This document shows, piece by piece, positions 51,382-64,000 of a DNA stretch of 64,000 nt. The translations under genes were made by a program, and so were the position numbers. Position 1 is the stretch's first letter. Every line of letters begins with the position of its first letter. The stretch covers positions 4,774,501 through 4,838,500 of the forward strand of contig NZ_CP073760.1 in NCBI RefSeq assembly GCF_018399035.1, given 5' to 3'. The notes under the pieces are model-generated. The model searched no databases and was not told where the DNA came from. It worked only from the letters and a program-made list of their open reading frames with translations. This DNA comes from Thiocapsa sp. Lineage in GTDB: Bacteria; Pseudomonadota; Gammaproteobacteria; Chromatiales; Chromatiaceae.

Positions 51382-52059
51382 ATGATCATCACGCCCACGG
51401 ACGACCCGACCCTCGCCTACTACGAAGACCAGGCCGAGACCTTCTTCGCCGAGACCGTCGAAGTCGACATGGCCCCGCTGTACGCCCGGTTCCTCGCCCA
51501 CGTTCCGCCCGGCGGGCACATCCTCGATGCCGGCTGTGGGTCGGGGCGCGATGCGCTGGCGTTTCTGCGGCTGGGCTATGCCGTGACCGCGTTCGAGGCA
51601 TCGCCGACGTTGGCGCGGCTGGCCTCCGAGCACTGCGGCTTTCCGGTCGAGGTTCGGCGCTTCCAGGAAATCGACTGGGAGGATCGCTTCGACGGCATCT
51701 GGGCCTGTGCGAGTCTGCTGCATGTGCCGATGGTGGAGCTGCCCGAGGTGCTGCGGCGTCTCGGGCGTGCGCTCAAGCCCGACGGGGTGCTCTATGCCTC
51801 GTTCAAGTACGGAGCAGGGGAGCGGGAGCATGGCGGTCGGCGGTTTACGGATCTGGACGAGGAGGGGCTCGCTGCGCTGGTCGAGGGGGTGACGGCGTTC
51901 GCGGTGGTCGAGACCTGGGTTACCGGGGATCGGCGGGAGGGGAGGGAAGGGGAGCGGTGGTTGAATGCGATTGTCGGGAGGGGATTGCCGATACACGCGG
52001 GGCATCGGATGTCCGGGCAACGTCATGAGTCGTCGGGGCCGGCCGAGGGTGCGATCTGA
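51382..52059 (+). CDS. Class I SAM-dependent methyltransferase
   Basis: A 225-residue protein. Motif I is GGHILDAGCGSGRDALAFLR (residues about 46-65), motif II AVTAFEASPTLARLA, post-motif FDGIWACASLLHVPMVELPE and motif III LKPDGVLYASFKYG. The fold is that of TehB/UbiE-like small-molecule methyltransferases. It starts 10 bases behind the XRE-ImmA gene, so it may belong to the same transcript. The C-terminal 25 residues are unconserved. The substrate is unknown. Confidence 0.85.
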   Translation: MIITPTDDPTLAYYEDQAETFFAETVEVDMAPLYARFLAHVPPGGHILDAGCGSGRDALAFLRLGYAVTAFEASPTLARLASEHCGFPVEVRRFQEIDWEDRFDGIWACASLLHVPMVELPEVLRRLGRALKPDGVLYASFKYGAGEREHGGRRFTDLDEEGLAALVEGVTAFAVVETWVTGDRREGREGERWLNAIVGRGLPIHAGHRMSGQRHESSGPAEGAI

Positions 52060-52446
52060 AGGTTGGGATTGCCGCCAGTCGAGCCGCCCCGCCCGATACC
52101 GGTTCTGCCCATGACAGATCACGCAGCTCTGGCGGCGATCAGGAGGAACTCGGTTGAATCCAGTCGCTCAGACGAGTCGACCCTATGGCGGGAAAACGCG
52201 CATTGGAGACTCCCACGGCTGCTTACACCACCGATCACTTCGCGCGGACAGCTGTCAGTCGAGTTCCCGGGATCGGCGACGGCTGGGCCCCATGAACGGT
52301 CTGTCGCGGTCCTCGGCATTGCGACGCCGAAAGATCGCTGTCGGCCACTTGCGGCCAGCAATGCTTTGCGGGCTGCGGTCCGTAATCGAATGGATAGCCG
52401 ACACTCAGCAGTTCATGGAGTTACGTATACTGTCCCCGGAGTTCCC
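52060..52446. other. Decayed stretch before the FGE relic
   Basis: An open frame crosses it but shows no domain; it looks like rearranged DNA. No promoter or RNA is evident. Confidence 0.4.
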
Positions 52447-52755
52447 AGTGCTTGGGACGGGTTCGAGACGGCGCCTGTCGGCTCCTTTCAACCCAACCCC
52501 TTCGGCCTCTACGACACGGCTGGCAACGTCTTCGAATGGGTCGCCGATTGCTTTGCGGAGACCTTCGCAAAGGCCCCTGCCGACGGAAGTGCCCATGATA
52601 ATCCCGCGGGCTGTGGTCAGCGGGTCTATCGGGGCGGCAGTTGGAGCTTTCCGCCCCGCGAGGTGCGCTCGGCAAATCGGTGGCGGGACTTCCCGACCGG
52701 CTCCAGCGACGACATGGGCTTTCGGGTCGTGCGCGAGTTCGATCCGGAGCGTTGA
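52447..52755 (+). pseudogene. Formylglycine-generating enzyme (SUMF1) C-terminal relic
   Basis: About 100 residues of a FGE-sulfatase domain: WDGFETAPVGSFQPNPFGLY, DTAGNVFEWVADCFAETF, VYRGGSWSFPPREVRSANRW, GFRVVREF. The N-terminal two thirds are absent, so the enzyme is not functional. Domains of this type also occur in bacterial effector and kinase proteins. The open frame upstream (52063-52446) has no matching content. Confidence 0.75.
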
Positions 52756-52774
52756 TCCACGGCCCGCGGCCGGA

Positions 52775-52918
52775 CTAACCCAGGAGCGAGTAACCCAGTC
52801 CCGCCAGCGCGCAGGCCGCGAGCACCGGGATGACGCCGACCTTGAATCGCCACAACGCGACGAAAGCCGCGATCGTGAGCAGCAGCGAGAACCACTCGAA
52901 GGGTCCGGCGAACGGCGT
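52775..52918 (-). pseudogene. Chromate transporter (ChrA) C-terminal relic
   Basis: The minus strand codes FAGPFEWFSLLLTIAAFVAL then WRFKVGVIPVLAACALAGLG and YSLLG, the last two membrane segments of ChrA. The remaining 90 percent of the gene is missing; the residues further upstream in the same frame (53086-52919) are unrelated. Position next to the FGE relic suggests one deletion that joined two gene ends tail to tail. Confidence 0.7.
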
Positions 52919-53086
52919 CGCCTCGCTGCCCTCGGGCCAAAGGACATGCCTGGCGTATGCAGGAATCGATGCTTGCTGATCCAGCGTCGCCGCTCCACCA
53001 GCTCGGTATCCCCCTCCGTGGTCTAATTTCGCGATGGTGACCCGGGATTGGACGGTGAGGATCTCGCCGATGGCTGTCCTGGTCAT

Positions 53087-53574
53087 GGAACCGAGACGCG
53101 GGCTAAAGCCGACGGTGCCGCCTCACCGGATTACGCCTAGCATGCAGCACCGGCAGCGCTACAGGGATTGCCCAAAACCCGTGGCGGCCGCATGAACTCG
53201 ATGTTGGCGGCTAGCACCGCAACGGGGCTAGATTTGCCAACAACGGCGAGGTTTATGAGGTCACGGGGAGCATAGTGATGGGTCGCGAGGAGTTAACCTC
53301 GTGGGTGCGCCCGCAGGGCGGCGGGCGATTAGCTGTCTATTTGCCGGTGCCGGTGCCGGTGCCCGGCGAGCAAGGCGCGCCCCGCTTCGCTGACGCGGCG
53401 GAGCTCGTAACCGGGTCACGGATGGCGATCCAACCACCCACCGCGCGCCCAGCCCCATGACCGCCTCCGTCCCGCGCAACCACGACATGGGTGTTCTGAA
53501 TGGCACGCTGCAATGACTGACACCGAGTGCGCCCCGCATGCCACGGTGGGCAGGTTGGCGCCACCTCTGACCCC
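53087..53574. other. Gene-free region
   Basis: No coding frame with family support. It includes a short run of CCGGTG units near 53345. It leads into the tail of a lost histidine kinase. Confidence 0.5.
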
Positions 53575-53632
53575 AGGGGGTGCGCTGGTGCCGGTGCGCG
53601 ACCTGCTGCAACAGCCAACTGGAAATGAATGA
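53575..53632 (+). pseudogene. Last residues of a lost hybrid histidine kinase
   Basis: The frame GGALVPVRDLLQQPTGNE, stop, matches the very end of the intact kinase at 63977 (GALVTVRDLLRQAPENQ). The Shine-Dalgarno of the next gene follows in the same way. So the response regulator at 53642 once followed its own kinase, most of which has been deleted. Confidence 0.7.
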
Positions 53633-53641
53633 GGAGTGGCC

Positions 53642-54799
53642 ATGGAAAGAGAGCCCGGATCAGCGGAACCTGGCGAAACGATCACGACGATTCTTGTGGT
53701 CGACGACGAACCGGCGAATCTGACGCTGCTGACGCACCTGTTGCGGCCGGTTTATCAAGTACGCGCCGCGAATTCGGGGGAACACGCACTGCGTGCGGCG
53801 ACCAGCGAGCCACGTCCGGGCCTCATCCTGCTGGATGTCATGATGCCTGGGATGGATGGCTACAGGGTGCTGGAGCGCCTGCGCAACAACCCGGTCACCA
53901 CCGACATCCCGGTGATCTTCCTCACCGCAATGGCTGGCACCGATGATGAAGAGCGCGGGTTGCAGCTCGGTGCTGCCGACTACATCGTCAAGCCGATCAA
54001 GCCTGCACTCGTGCTGGCCAGGGTGCGCACACAACTCGAAGCAAAACACACCCGCGACTGGCTGAAAGACAAAAATGCCATCCTCGAGGCCGAGGTGGCC
54101 CGGCGGATGGCCGAGAACGACCTGACCCAACTGGTCAGCATCAGGGCGCTGGCGCATCTGGCTGAAACGCGCGACCCCGAAACCGGCAACCACATTCTGC
54201 GCACGCAGAACTATGTTCGTTCCTTGGCGCTGCAGCTCAGGCAGCATCCGCGTTTTTCCGCCTTCCTCGACTCGCGCACGATCGACCTGCTGACCAAGTC
54301 GGCGCCATTGCACGATATCGGCAAGGTCGGCATACCGGACAACATCCTCCAAAAGCCCGGCCCGCTGACGCCGGAAGAATGGGTGATCATGAAAACCCAT
54401 TCCCGGCTGGGTTCAGATGCCATCGAACAGGCCGAGGCCGATGTCGATCAGCCGATCGACTTTCTTGTGCTGGCCAAGGAGATTGCCCACTGGCACCACG
54501 AAAAATGGGACGGCAGCGGCTATCCCGATGCCCTCAAAGGCGAAGAAATCCCGGTTTCCGCGCGCCTGATGGCCGTAGCCGACGTGTTCGACGCCTTGAT
54601 CTCGTCGCGTGTATACAAGCCCGCGATGAGTTATGAAAAGGCCCGCGAGATCATTTCCGAAGGCCGCGGCAGCCATTTCGATCCGGATATCGTGGCGGCC
54701 TTTCTCGACGGCTTCGTTGCCATCACGGCCCACATCGTTACCCACATCTCCGCTCCCCATGATCCGCTGCGGGGCGGGGGCTGGACACAGAACCGCTGA
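53642..54799 (+). CDS. HD-GYP response regulator (cyclic di-GMP phosphodiesterase, RpfG-like)
   Basis: A 385-residue protein; GAGGAG seven bases ahead supports ATG 53642. The receiver domain (residues about 15-130) has ILVVDDEPANLTLLTHLLRP, phosphorylation site LILLDVMMPGMDGYRVLERL (Asp near 63) and DYIVKPIKPALVLARV. A linker coiled coil follows. The HD-GYP domain (about 170-350) has LTKSAPLHDIGKVGIPDNIL and AHWHHEKWDGSGYPDALKGE, SARLMAVADVFDALISSRVY and GSHFDPDIVAAFL. All metal-ligand motifs are present, so it should hydrolyse cyclic di-GMP. The last 25 residues are atypical (HISAPHDPLRGGGWTQNR). Confidence 0.9.
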   Translation: MEREPGSAEPGETITTILVVDDEPANLTLLTHLLRPVYQVRAANSGEHALRAATSEPRPGLILLDVMMPGMDGYRVLERLRNNPVTTDIPVIFLTAMAGTDDEERGLQLGAADYIVKPIKPALVLARVRTQLEAKHTRDWLKDKNAILEAEVARRMAENDLTQLVSIRALAHLAETRDPETGNHILRTQNYVRSLALQLRQHPRFSAFLDSRTIDLLTKSAPLHDIGKVGIPDNILQKPGPLTPEEWVIMKTHSRLGSDAIEQAEADVDQPIDFLVLAKEIAHWHHEKWDGSGYPDALKGEEIPVSARLMAVADVFDALISSRVYKPAMSYEKAREIISEGRGSHFDPDIVAAFLDGFVAITAHIVTHISAPHDPLRGGGWTQNR

Positions 54800-54843
54800 G
54801 CTGGTGAAATTGTCCCCTCGTCAACTGCAGGGGGCAAGGTACA

Positions 54844-55725
54844 GTGAGCGAGCAGAGGCCGGAGAAGCTGTGTGGGCGGGCGTTGAGTGCGGCCGATCTG
54901 GAGGTGATCCGAGAGGAGATCGGCCGTGCCGAGCCGGCGAACCGTGCCGAGATTGCCCGGCGGGTGTGCCGGGCCCTGGAGTGGACGAACGCGCTGGGTG
55001 AGCCGAAGCTGATGAGCGCCCGGGTGGGGCTGTTGCGGCTGCACCGGGCGGGCCTGATCGAGTTGCCGGCACCGCGCTGGGGCAATGGCAATGGGCGCGC
55101 ACTGACGCACGCGGCGGTGCTGTGGCCGCCTGAGCGTCCCCTGGACGGTCGGGTGGATGGGCTCTCGGGTGTGCGCCTGAGCGTGGTGCGCGAGAAGGCG
55201 GCTTCGCGGTTATGGAACGGCCTCATCGATCGCTACCACTACCTCGGCTACAGTCCGCTGCCGGGGGCGCAGATGCGCTACCTGATCGAATCGGATCAAG
55301 GTCTGCTCGGCGCCTTGGGCTTCGGGGCGGCGGCCTGGAAGGTCGGCGTGCGCGACGCCTGGATCGGCTGGGACCGGTTGCAGCGCGAATCGCGCCTGGG
55401 CGCGGTGGTGAACAATGCCCGCTTTCTGCTGCTGCCGTGGATTCGCGTGCAGCACTTGGCCTCCAAGGTGCTGGGGCTCGCGGCACGGCGGGTGGGCAAC
55501 GATTTTGCCGAGCGCTACGGCGAGCGGCCGGTGCTGCTGGAGACCTTTGTGGAGTTGGCGCGCTACCGCGGAACCTGTTACGCGGCGGCCAATTGGCAGT
55601 ACCTGGGCGAGACGCAAGGGCGGGGCAAGTGCGATGTCGCCCATCGCGCGACGTTGCCGCGCAAGGGCGTCTTCGTCTACCCGCTGCGCGCGGACTTCCG
55701 CCGCGCCTTGGGGGTGGCGGCATGA
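54844..55725 (+). CDS. DUF4338 (DruA-family) protein coupled to a transposase
   Basis: A 293-residue protein. An N-terminal helical region is followed by the DUF4338 core: LWNGLIDRYHYLGYSPLPGA, QMRYLIESDQGLLGALGFGA, AWKVGVRDAWIGWDRLQRES, VVNNARFLLLPWIRVQHLAS, LETFVELARYRGTCYAAANW, LGETQGRGKCDVAHRA. DruA is a component of Druantia defence systems, but DUF4338 genes are also common beside transposases. Here the stop overlaps the ATG of a Tn5/IS4-type transposase (ATGA), so the gene travels with the element and is not part of a full Druantia set. Intact frame. GTG 54844 follows GGGGGCAAG weakly. Confidence 0.8.
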   Translation: MSEQRPEKLCGRALSAADLEVIREEIGRAEPANRAEIARRVCRALEWTNALGEPKLMSARVGLLRLHRAGLIELPAPRWGNGNGRALTHAAVLWPPERPLDGRVDGLSGVRLSVVREKAASRLWNGLIDRYHYLGYSPLPGAQMRYLIESDQGLLGALGFGAAAWKVGVRDAWIGWDRLQRESRLGAVVNNARFLLLPWIRVQHLASKVLGLAARRVGNDFAERYGERPVLLETFVELARYRGTCYAAANWQYLGETQGRGKCDVAHRATLPRKGVFVYPLRADFRRALGVAA

Positions 55726-56702
55726 GCGCGCTGGTGGCGGAGTTGGCGGACATCGATCTGGGTGACGTGCGGCTGAATCGTCGCGCGCGGCGGGTGCTGC
55801 AACGCTTGGGGAGAAACCGACGCTGAGTATCCCGAGCGCGTGTGGCGGTTGGGGCGAGACCCGTGCGGCCTACCGGCTGTTTGATCATGCCGCGGTCAGC
55901 GCCGAGGCGGTGCTCGCTCCGCACATTGCCTGCACCGTCGAGCGGATACGCGAGCACCCACGGGTGCTGTGTATCGAAGACACCTCGGAGCTCGACTACA
56001 CCGGCAAGAACGATATCCAGGGCCCGGGGCCGCTCAACTATGAAACCCGCCGGGGGCTGTACCTGCATCCCACCCTGGCGGTCACCCCCGATCGGTTGGC
56101 GCTGGGCCTGCTCCATGCCCACACTTGGGTGCGTGAGCCCGGCAGCCTCGCCCAGCCCAAGGACGCCGCTCGCCCGATCGAAGAGAAGGAAAGCCTGCGC
56201 TGGATCGACGGCTTCGCGCGGGTGAACGAACTCGCCGAGCAACTGCCCGAGACGCGCCTGACCTATCTCGCCGATCGCGAGGCCGACATCTACGAGCTGT
56301 TCGTCGAGGCCCCGTGCCCGGACACCGGTGCCGACTGGCTGGTACGCGGCCAGCACGACCGCGTCCTCGGCAAGGACGCCGAGGGCAATCCCGAGACCTT
56401 ACGCCAGCGTTTAGACCAGGCCCCGGTGCTCACCGAAACCTGCTTCGATCAACCCGGCGGCAACGGACGCACCGCCCGCACCGTCCACCAGCAGATCAAG
56501 GCCGTGCGTCTGAAGCTGCCGGCCCCGTATCGGCGCGATCGCAAGCTGGCCGAGATCGAGATCACCGCTATCCTCGCCACCGAGCTCCAACCGCCACCCG
56601 GTGAGGACCCCGTCGAATGGTTGCTGCTGACCAACCTGCCCGTGACCACGCCCGAGCAAGCGCTGGAGTAAATCAGTTGGTACCTGTGCCGATGGCAAAT
56701 TG
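55722..56702 (+). pseudogene. Tn5/IS4-type transposase, 5' part (frameshift and insertion)
   Basis: The start MSALVAELADIDLGDVRLNR then RARRVLQRLG is in one frame; a one-base loss near 55812 moves the rest (EKPTLSIPSACGGWGETRAA, YRLFDH, VLCIEDTSELDYTGKNDIQG) to another. DDE residues are visible in IEDTSELDY and TYLADREADIYELF. A TAA at 56669-56671 interrupts ALE-ISWYLCRWQIEI, and at about 56702 the gene is broken by the serine recombinase element. The 3' part resumes at 58927 with IFFRILKSGCRIEELQL. Confidence 0.75.
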
Positions 56703-56731
56703 AGATTGACCAGACATGGTGCCTCCATAAA

Positions 56732-58685
56732 TCACTCAGGCGGGGTCGACCGAGGGATCGTCGCTCCCGATGCGGACATGCCGTGCCCAGCGGCGGGGAC
56801 GCTGCGCAGGGCACGCAGGCGCTCGACCTCGGCGGCGTCGGCGCAAATCAACCATTGGCGCTGACCGCCCCGCTCGACCCGGCGGGCCTGCAGCACGCCT
56901 CTGCGCAGCCAGCTGAACAGGGTGACCGACGGCATCTCCAGTTCCAGCGCCAACTCGCGCAGGCTCCATTCGTCGGCCTGCCGATCGACCCAAGGCGCTT
57001 GACGGCGCGTCGGTGAACCCGCCGCGACACCCTGACGGGCGAGCAGCGTGGCGACCATCGCAGCGTTGAAGGTCTGCCGCCGTTTCGCCGGATGCCACTG
57101 CTCGGCATTGAGTTGCCGCGCGATCTGCGCACAGGTCTGCCCCTCTTGATGTCAGCATAGAACACGCGCCGCCAGTTCGGGATAGGTACTGAGCTGCTCC
57201 AGGCGCGCGACCGGGCGGGTCAGGCGTTCCCGGGTGTGGTGACCGCCGATCCAGTGCACCTCCACGGCGACCTGCTCGCTGTCGTCGACGACCGTGACGA
57301 TGACCCGCTCCACGAGCAGTCGCACGATGGCTTGGCGCTCGTCGTTGCCGGTGGTCTCGGCGGTCCAGAGGGCGGGAAGATCGCCGGCGAGTTGGCGGAT
57401 CCGCGTGCGCTCCTCGGCCGACAACGCGGTCGGCTCGCTCGCCATGCATCGCGCATACTCGGCCTCGAGCTGATCCTGCGCGGCCAGGGCGGCCTCCCAA
57501 TCCTGTTCCAGGGTGCGCGCCACCAGCCGATTCTCCGGCTCGACCGCGCGATACTGCCGCTCGGCACGCGCGGCTTCGTAACGGGCGCGCTCCAGGCGCT
57601 GTTGCCAGTGCTCGTGTCGGCGCGCGCGCTCGCCCTGGAGGTCCTCGGCGACCCGACAACAACGAGGGACCCGCACGGACCACGCCGCCGGCTTGGGCGG
57701 TATTGGCCGCGAGCTGCCGCAGATTGTGCTCGTATTGGTCCCGGGCGATATAGGCCGGCAGGTGATCTTTGATCAGCACCTCCCACTGCTGCGGCGGCGC
57801 GACCGTACGCCCGGTCGAGGGGCGTCCCGGCTGGCGACGGCGTGGATCCGTGGGGCGACGTCCGTAGACGTAGGCACCGGCGTAGATGGGGTTGTGCAGC
57901 AGGTTGCTCAGCGTCACGCGGTTGGGGCGACGCCAATCGAGCTCGCCGGTGCGCGGACCGCTGCGCACGCGATCGGGCAGTTGGATGTGATGGTCGACCA
58001 GATAACGCAGAACCCCGTTGATCGTGCCGCACCGTTGGAACTGCCGAAACACCGTCTCGATCACGCCCCGAACCTGCGCGTCCGGATCCTTGATCACCTC
58101 TCCGGATGGCGCGCGGACATAGCCGCGCGGCAGCAGCGAGTGCAGCTCTCCGCGGCGGGCCTTCGCGCGCTTGCCCTCGAGCATGCGCTGCTCGAGGATG
58201 TGCAGCTCCGCTTCCGACATCGTCCCCTTCAGTCCCAACAGCAACCGGTCGTTGTAGGTCTGCGGATCATAGATCCCGTCGGCATCCCCGATCAGGGTAT
58301 TAAACAGTCCGCACACCTCCAGCAATTGATACCAGTCCCGCGAGCTGCGCGCCAAGCGCGAGATCTCGATGCCGAGGACGATGCCGACATGATCCAGACC
58401 GACTTCGGCCATCAGACGCTGAAAGCCGGGCCGACCCTCGGCGCTCGCCCCGGAACGGCCCAGGTCCTCATCGATCAGAAGGATCTGCGAGGGGGACCAG
58501 CCCAGCTCCACCGCCCGATCCACCAAGGCGTACTGCAGCCGGGTCGACTCCTGGTGGCGCTCCACTTGCTGCAGCGTGGATTGGCGCACGTAGACCACGG
58601 CTTGGCGCTGCAGATGCGAGGACTGGATCTTCCCGTACGTCGGGTTGGCCGGCGCACGGTACACGGGCGAGAGGACGGTGCTCAT
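56732..58685 (-). pseudogene. Large serine recombinase, decayed
   Basis: The N-terminal catalytic domain is intact (AVVYVRQSTLQQVERHQEST with the nucleophile Ser, IDEDLGRSGASAEGRPGFQR, LGIEISRLARSSRDWYQLLE), followed by the recombinase domain (RGELHSLLPRGYVRAPSGEV, NLLHNPIYAGAYVYGRRP). Near 57660 the zinc-ribbon region is missing: VRAGPSLLSG joins RVAEDLQGERARRHEHW in another frame. A second break near 57150 moves the end (GQTCAQIARQLNAEQWHPAK, SLRELALELEMPSVTLFSWL) into a third frame. At least one deletion and two frame changes mean that it is dead. Confidence 0.8.
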
Positions 58686-58812
58686 CGGCGTTCTCCTCTG
58701 CCGTCCCGACTGCGCTCAGCCGGTGTTCGACCAAGCGGCTCAGCAGGACAATCAGGCGCTCTCGCTGCCGCGGCGGCAGTGTGCTCCAGTGGATCGGAGC
58801 CTTGCGCGTCAT
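58686..58812 (-). CDS. Small recombinase-associated ORF
   Basis: ATG 58812 codes MTRKAPIHWSTLPPRQRERL then IVLLSRLVEHRLSAVGTAEE and runs on out of frame past the recombinase start (the stop in this frame is at 58468). Small proteins of this type sit just ahead of many such recombinases. The 3' end given here is where the recombinase begins, because the overlap is a shadow of it; a lost stop is likely. Confidence 0.4.
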
Positions 58813-58926
58813 GCCGGTGATCCAGCCATTTCGCAAGTTCCAACAACGCCCTACAATCCAGTATTGATGAGGTTTGGGGGGTTGTCAAAAATGCATCTAC
58901 GGCGGTTTTCGTGATGGGGTATCGAG

Positions 58927-59328
58927 ATTTTCTTCAGAATCCTCAAAAGCGGCTGTCGCATCGAAGAACTGCAGCTGGAGAAGCGCGAACGCCTCGAGCC
59001 GGCACTGGCGTTCTACATGATCATCGCCTGGCGCGTGCTGTTGCTCACCATGCTCGGACGCGCGTGTCCCGAGATGCCTTGCGATGTCGTCTTCGATCGG
59101 GCCGAATGGCAGGCGGTCTATCTGGTGACCCAACGCAAGCCGCCACCCGAGACCCCGCCGTCGCTCGATCGGATGGTTCGCATGGTCGCCGGCCTCGGCG
59201 GGTTCCTCAACCGCAAGCGTGATGGCTTTCCCGGACCCCAGACGATCTGGATCGGACTCCAGCGGGCTGCCGATTTCGTGCTCGCGTTGGAGGCCCAGCG
59301 CACTGCCGACGGGGAGAGTTGTGGGTAA
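58927..59328 (+). pseudogene. Tn5/IS4-type transposase, 3' part
   Basis: The frame reads FFRILKSGCRIEELQLEKRE, RLEPALAFYMIIAWRVLLLT, MLGRACPEMPCDVVFDRAEW, RMVRMVAGLGGFLNRKRDGF, TIWIGLQRAADFVLALEAQR to TAA 59326-59328. This includes the last catalytic Glu region of the Tn5 family (KSGCRIEELQL) and normal C-terminus, so only the recombinase insertion, the nonsense codon and the frameshift disable this gene. Confidence 0.75.
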
Positions 59329-59486
59329 CGATGTGATCACGGCCATCGCCGATCAATACCAGGACCGGGGCAACCCGAAAGGATAATGGGCACCGCAACG
59401 GGGTCGCGCACGATCGAGCCAACTGAGGCCGCTGCAGGGCTGGGTGTTGCTGTTCTAATAGGACTGCTGCCAGAATAAAAGCCAAT

Positions 59487-63977
<4,491 letters not shown>

Positions 63978-64000
63978 GGATGTGACGCTGTCGAGGCCCT

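Larger units (their letters stand above)
56703..58926 (-). mobile_element. Serine-recombinase element inserted in the transposase
   Basis: The 2.2-kb segment splits the Tn5-type transposase between CRWQIEI and FFRILKSG. Both junctions share GAGATT (TTGAGATT at about 56695 and TCGAGATT at 58926), the sort of short core used by serine recombinases. Inside are a small helper ORF and a decayed large serine recombinase, both on the minus strand. No cargo gene is present. Confidence 0.65.

Noticed and set aside
54844..55725. A Druantia defence system called from the DruA-like gene
   Set aside because: None of the other Druantia genes is present and the gene is coupled to a transposase.

Overview
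The window is GC-rich DNA from a nitrogen-fixing gammaproteobacterium. The best guess is a purple sulfur bacterium of the Chromatiaceae (Thiocapsa-like). This rests on the nifV / TPR gene / nifW-nifZ-nifM order, the 2-oxoacid:ferredoxin oxidoreductase pair transcribed divergently from nifV, and the base composition. It is an inference, because no ribosomal or photosynthesis marker is present. No rRNA, credible tRNA gene or CRISPR array was seen.

Layout. (1) 1-2736: the tail of an unidentified gene, then a two-gene cassette with a TRPM-type SLOG (LSDAT) protein and a RyR-domain protein, of the kind predicted to act in nucleotide-signal conflict systems. (2) 2737-8300: core-type genes (two NAD(P)-binding reductases, TrmO, two Slp lipoproteins, a Trm112-like protein, a hemerythrin-like protein) mixed with relics (an IstB fragment and an alpha/beta hydrolase with its middle deleted). 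(3) 8375-15474: the nitrogen-fixation block. nifV, a TPR gene, nifW, nifZ and nifM lie on the minus strand. korA, korB and a ferritin-like gene run divergently. The 236-bp gap between nifV and korA holds GG-N10-GC sigma-54-type sequences facing both ways. (4) 15581-17491: small housekeeping-like genes. (5) 17514-30522: a defence and mobile-element island. It holds an HsdR-type N-terminal fragment cut off by a REP-associated transposase (RAYT) unit, a group II intron directly against that unit, a degraded RelE, a Phd/VapC pair, a frameshifted phospholipase D-SNF2 helicase, a GmrSD-like DUF262/HNH protein and a frameshifted DUF6399 transposase-like gene.

(6) 30767-34431: a repeat-rich segment. 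Two diverged copies of a small double zinc-binding gene both change frame at the same C4 run. Between them are a second, internally deleted RAYT, a 28-bp inverted REP pair, 68-bp direct repeats, and a fusion of a periplasmic binding domain with a TRIC/UPF0126 channel. (7) 34471-39404: a 34-residue membrane protein with its own Shine-Dalgarno site and terminator, DUF4304, BRCT, GIY-YIG, a two-zinc-finger protein next to an Mrr-type endonuclease, and a 24-residue hydrophobic peptide behind a structured leader that can hide its ribosome binding site. (8) 39524-53086: mostly accessory genes (DUF1810, M78 peptidase, DUF89, ankyrin/DUF4253, three C-termini sharing a YVVR-ending module, a PIN-like protein, an XRE-ImmA regulator, a methyltransferase) and relics of a formylglycine-generating enzyme and of ChrA.

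(9) 53575-63977: two-component signalling genes interrupted by transposons. The last residues of a lost histidine kinase precede an HD-GYP response regulator. A DUF4338 (DruA-family) gene is then coupled to a Tn5/IS4-type transposase that is itself split by a decayed large serine recombinase element. A 1496-residue hybrid histidine kinase with an AT-rich PAS insert closes the window.

Taken together, a stable nif block with its electron-supply genes sits beside a long accessory region where several layers of insertion, duplication and frameshifting can be read directly. The small genes with regulatory structure (30767/34112, 34640, 39330) are the parts least explained by known families.
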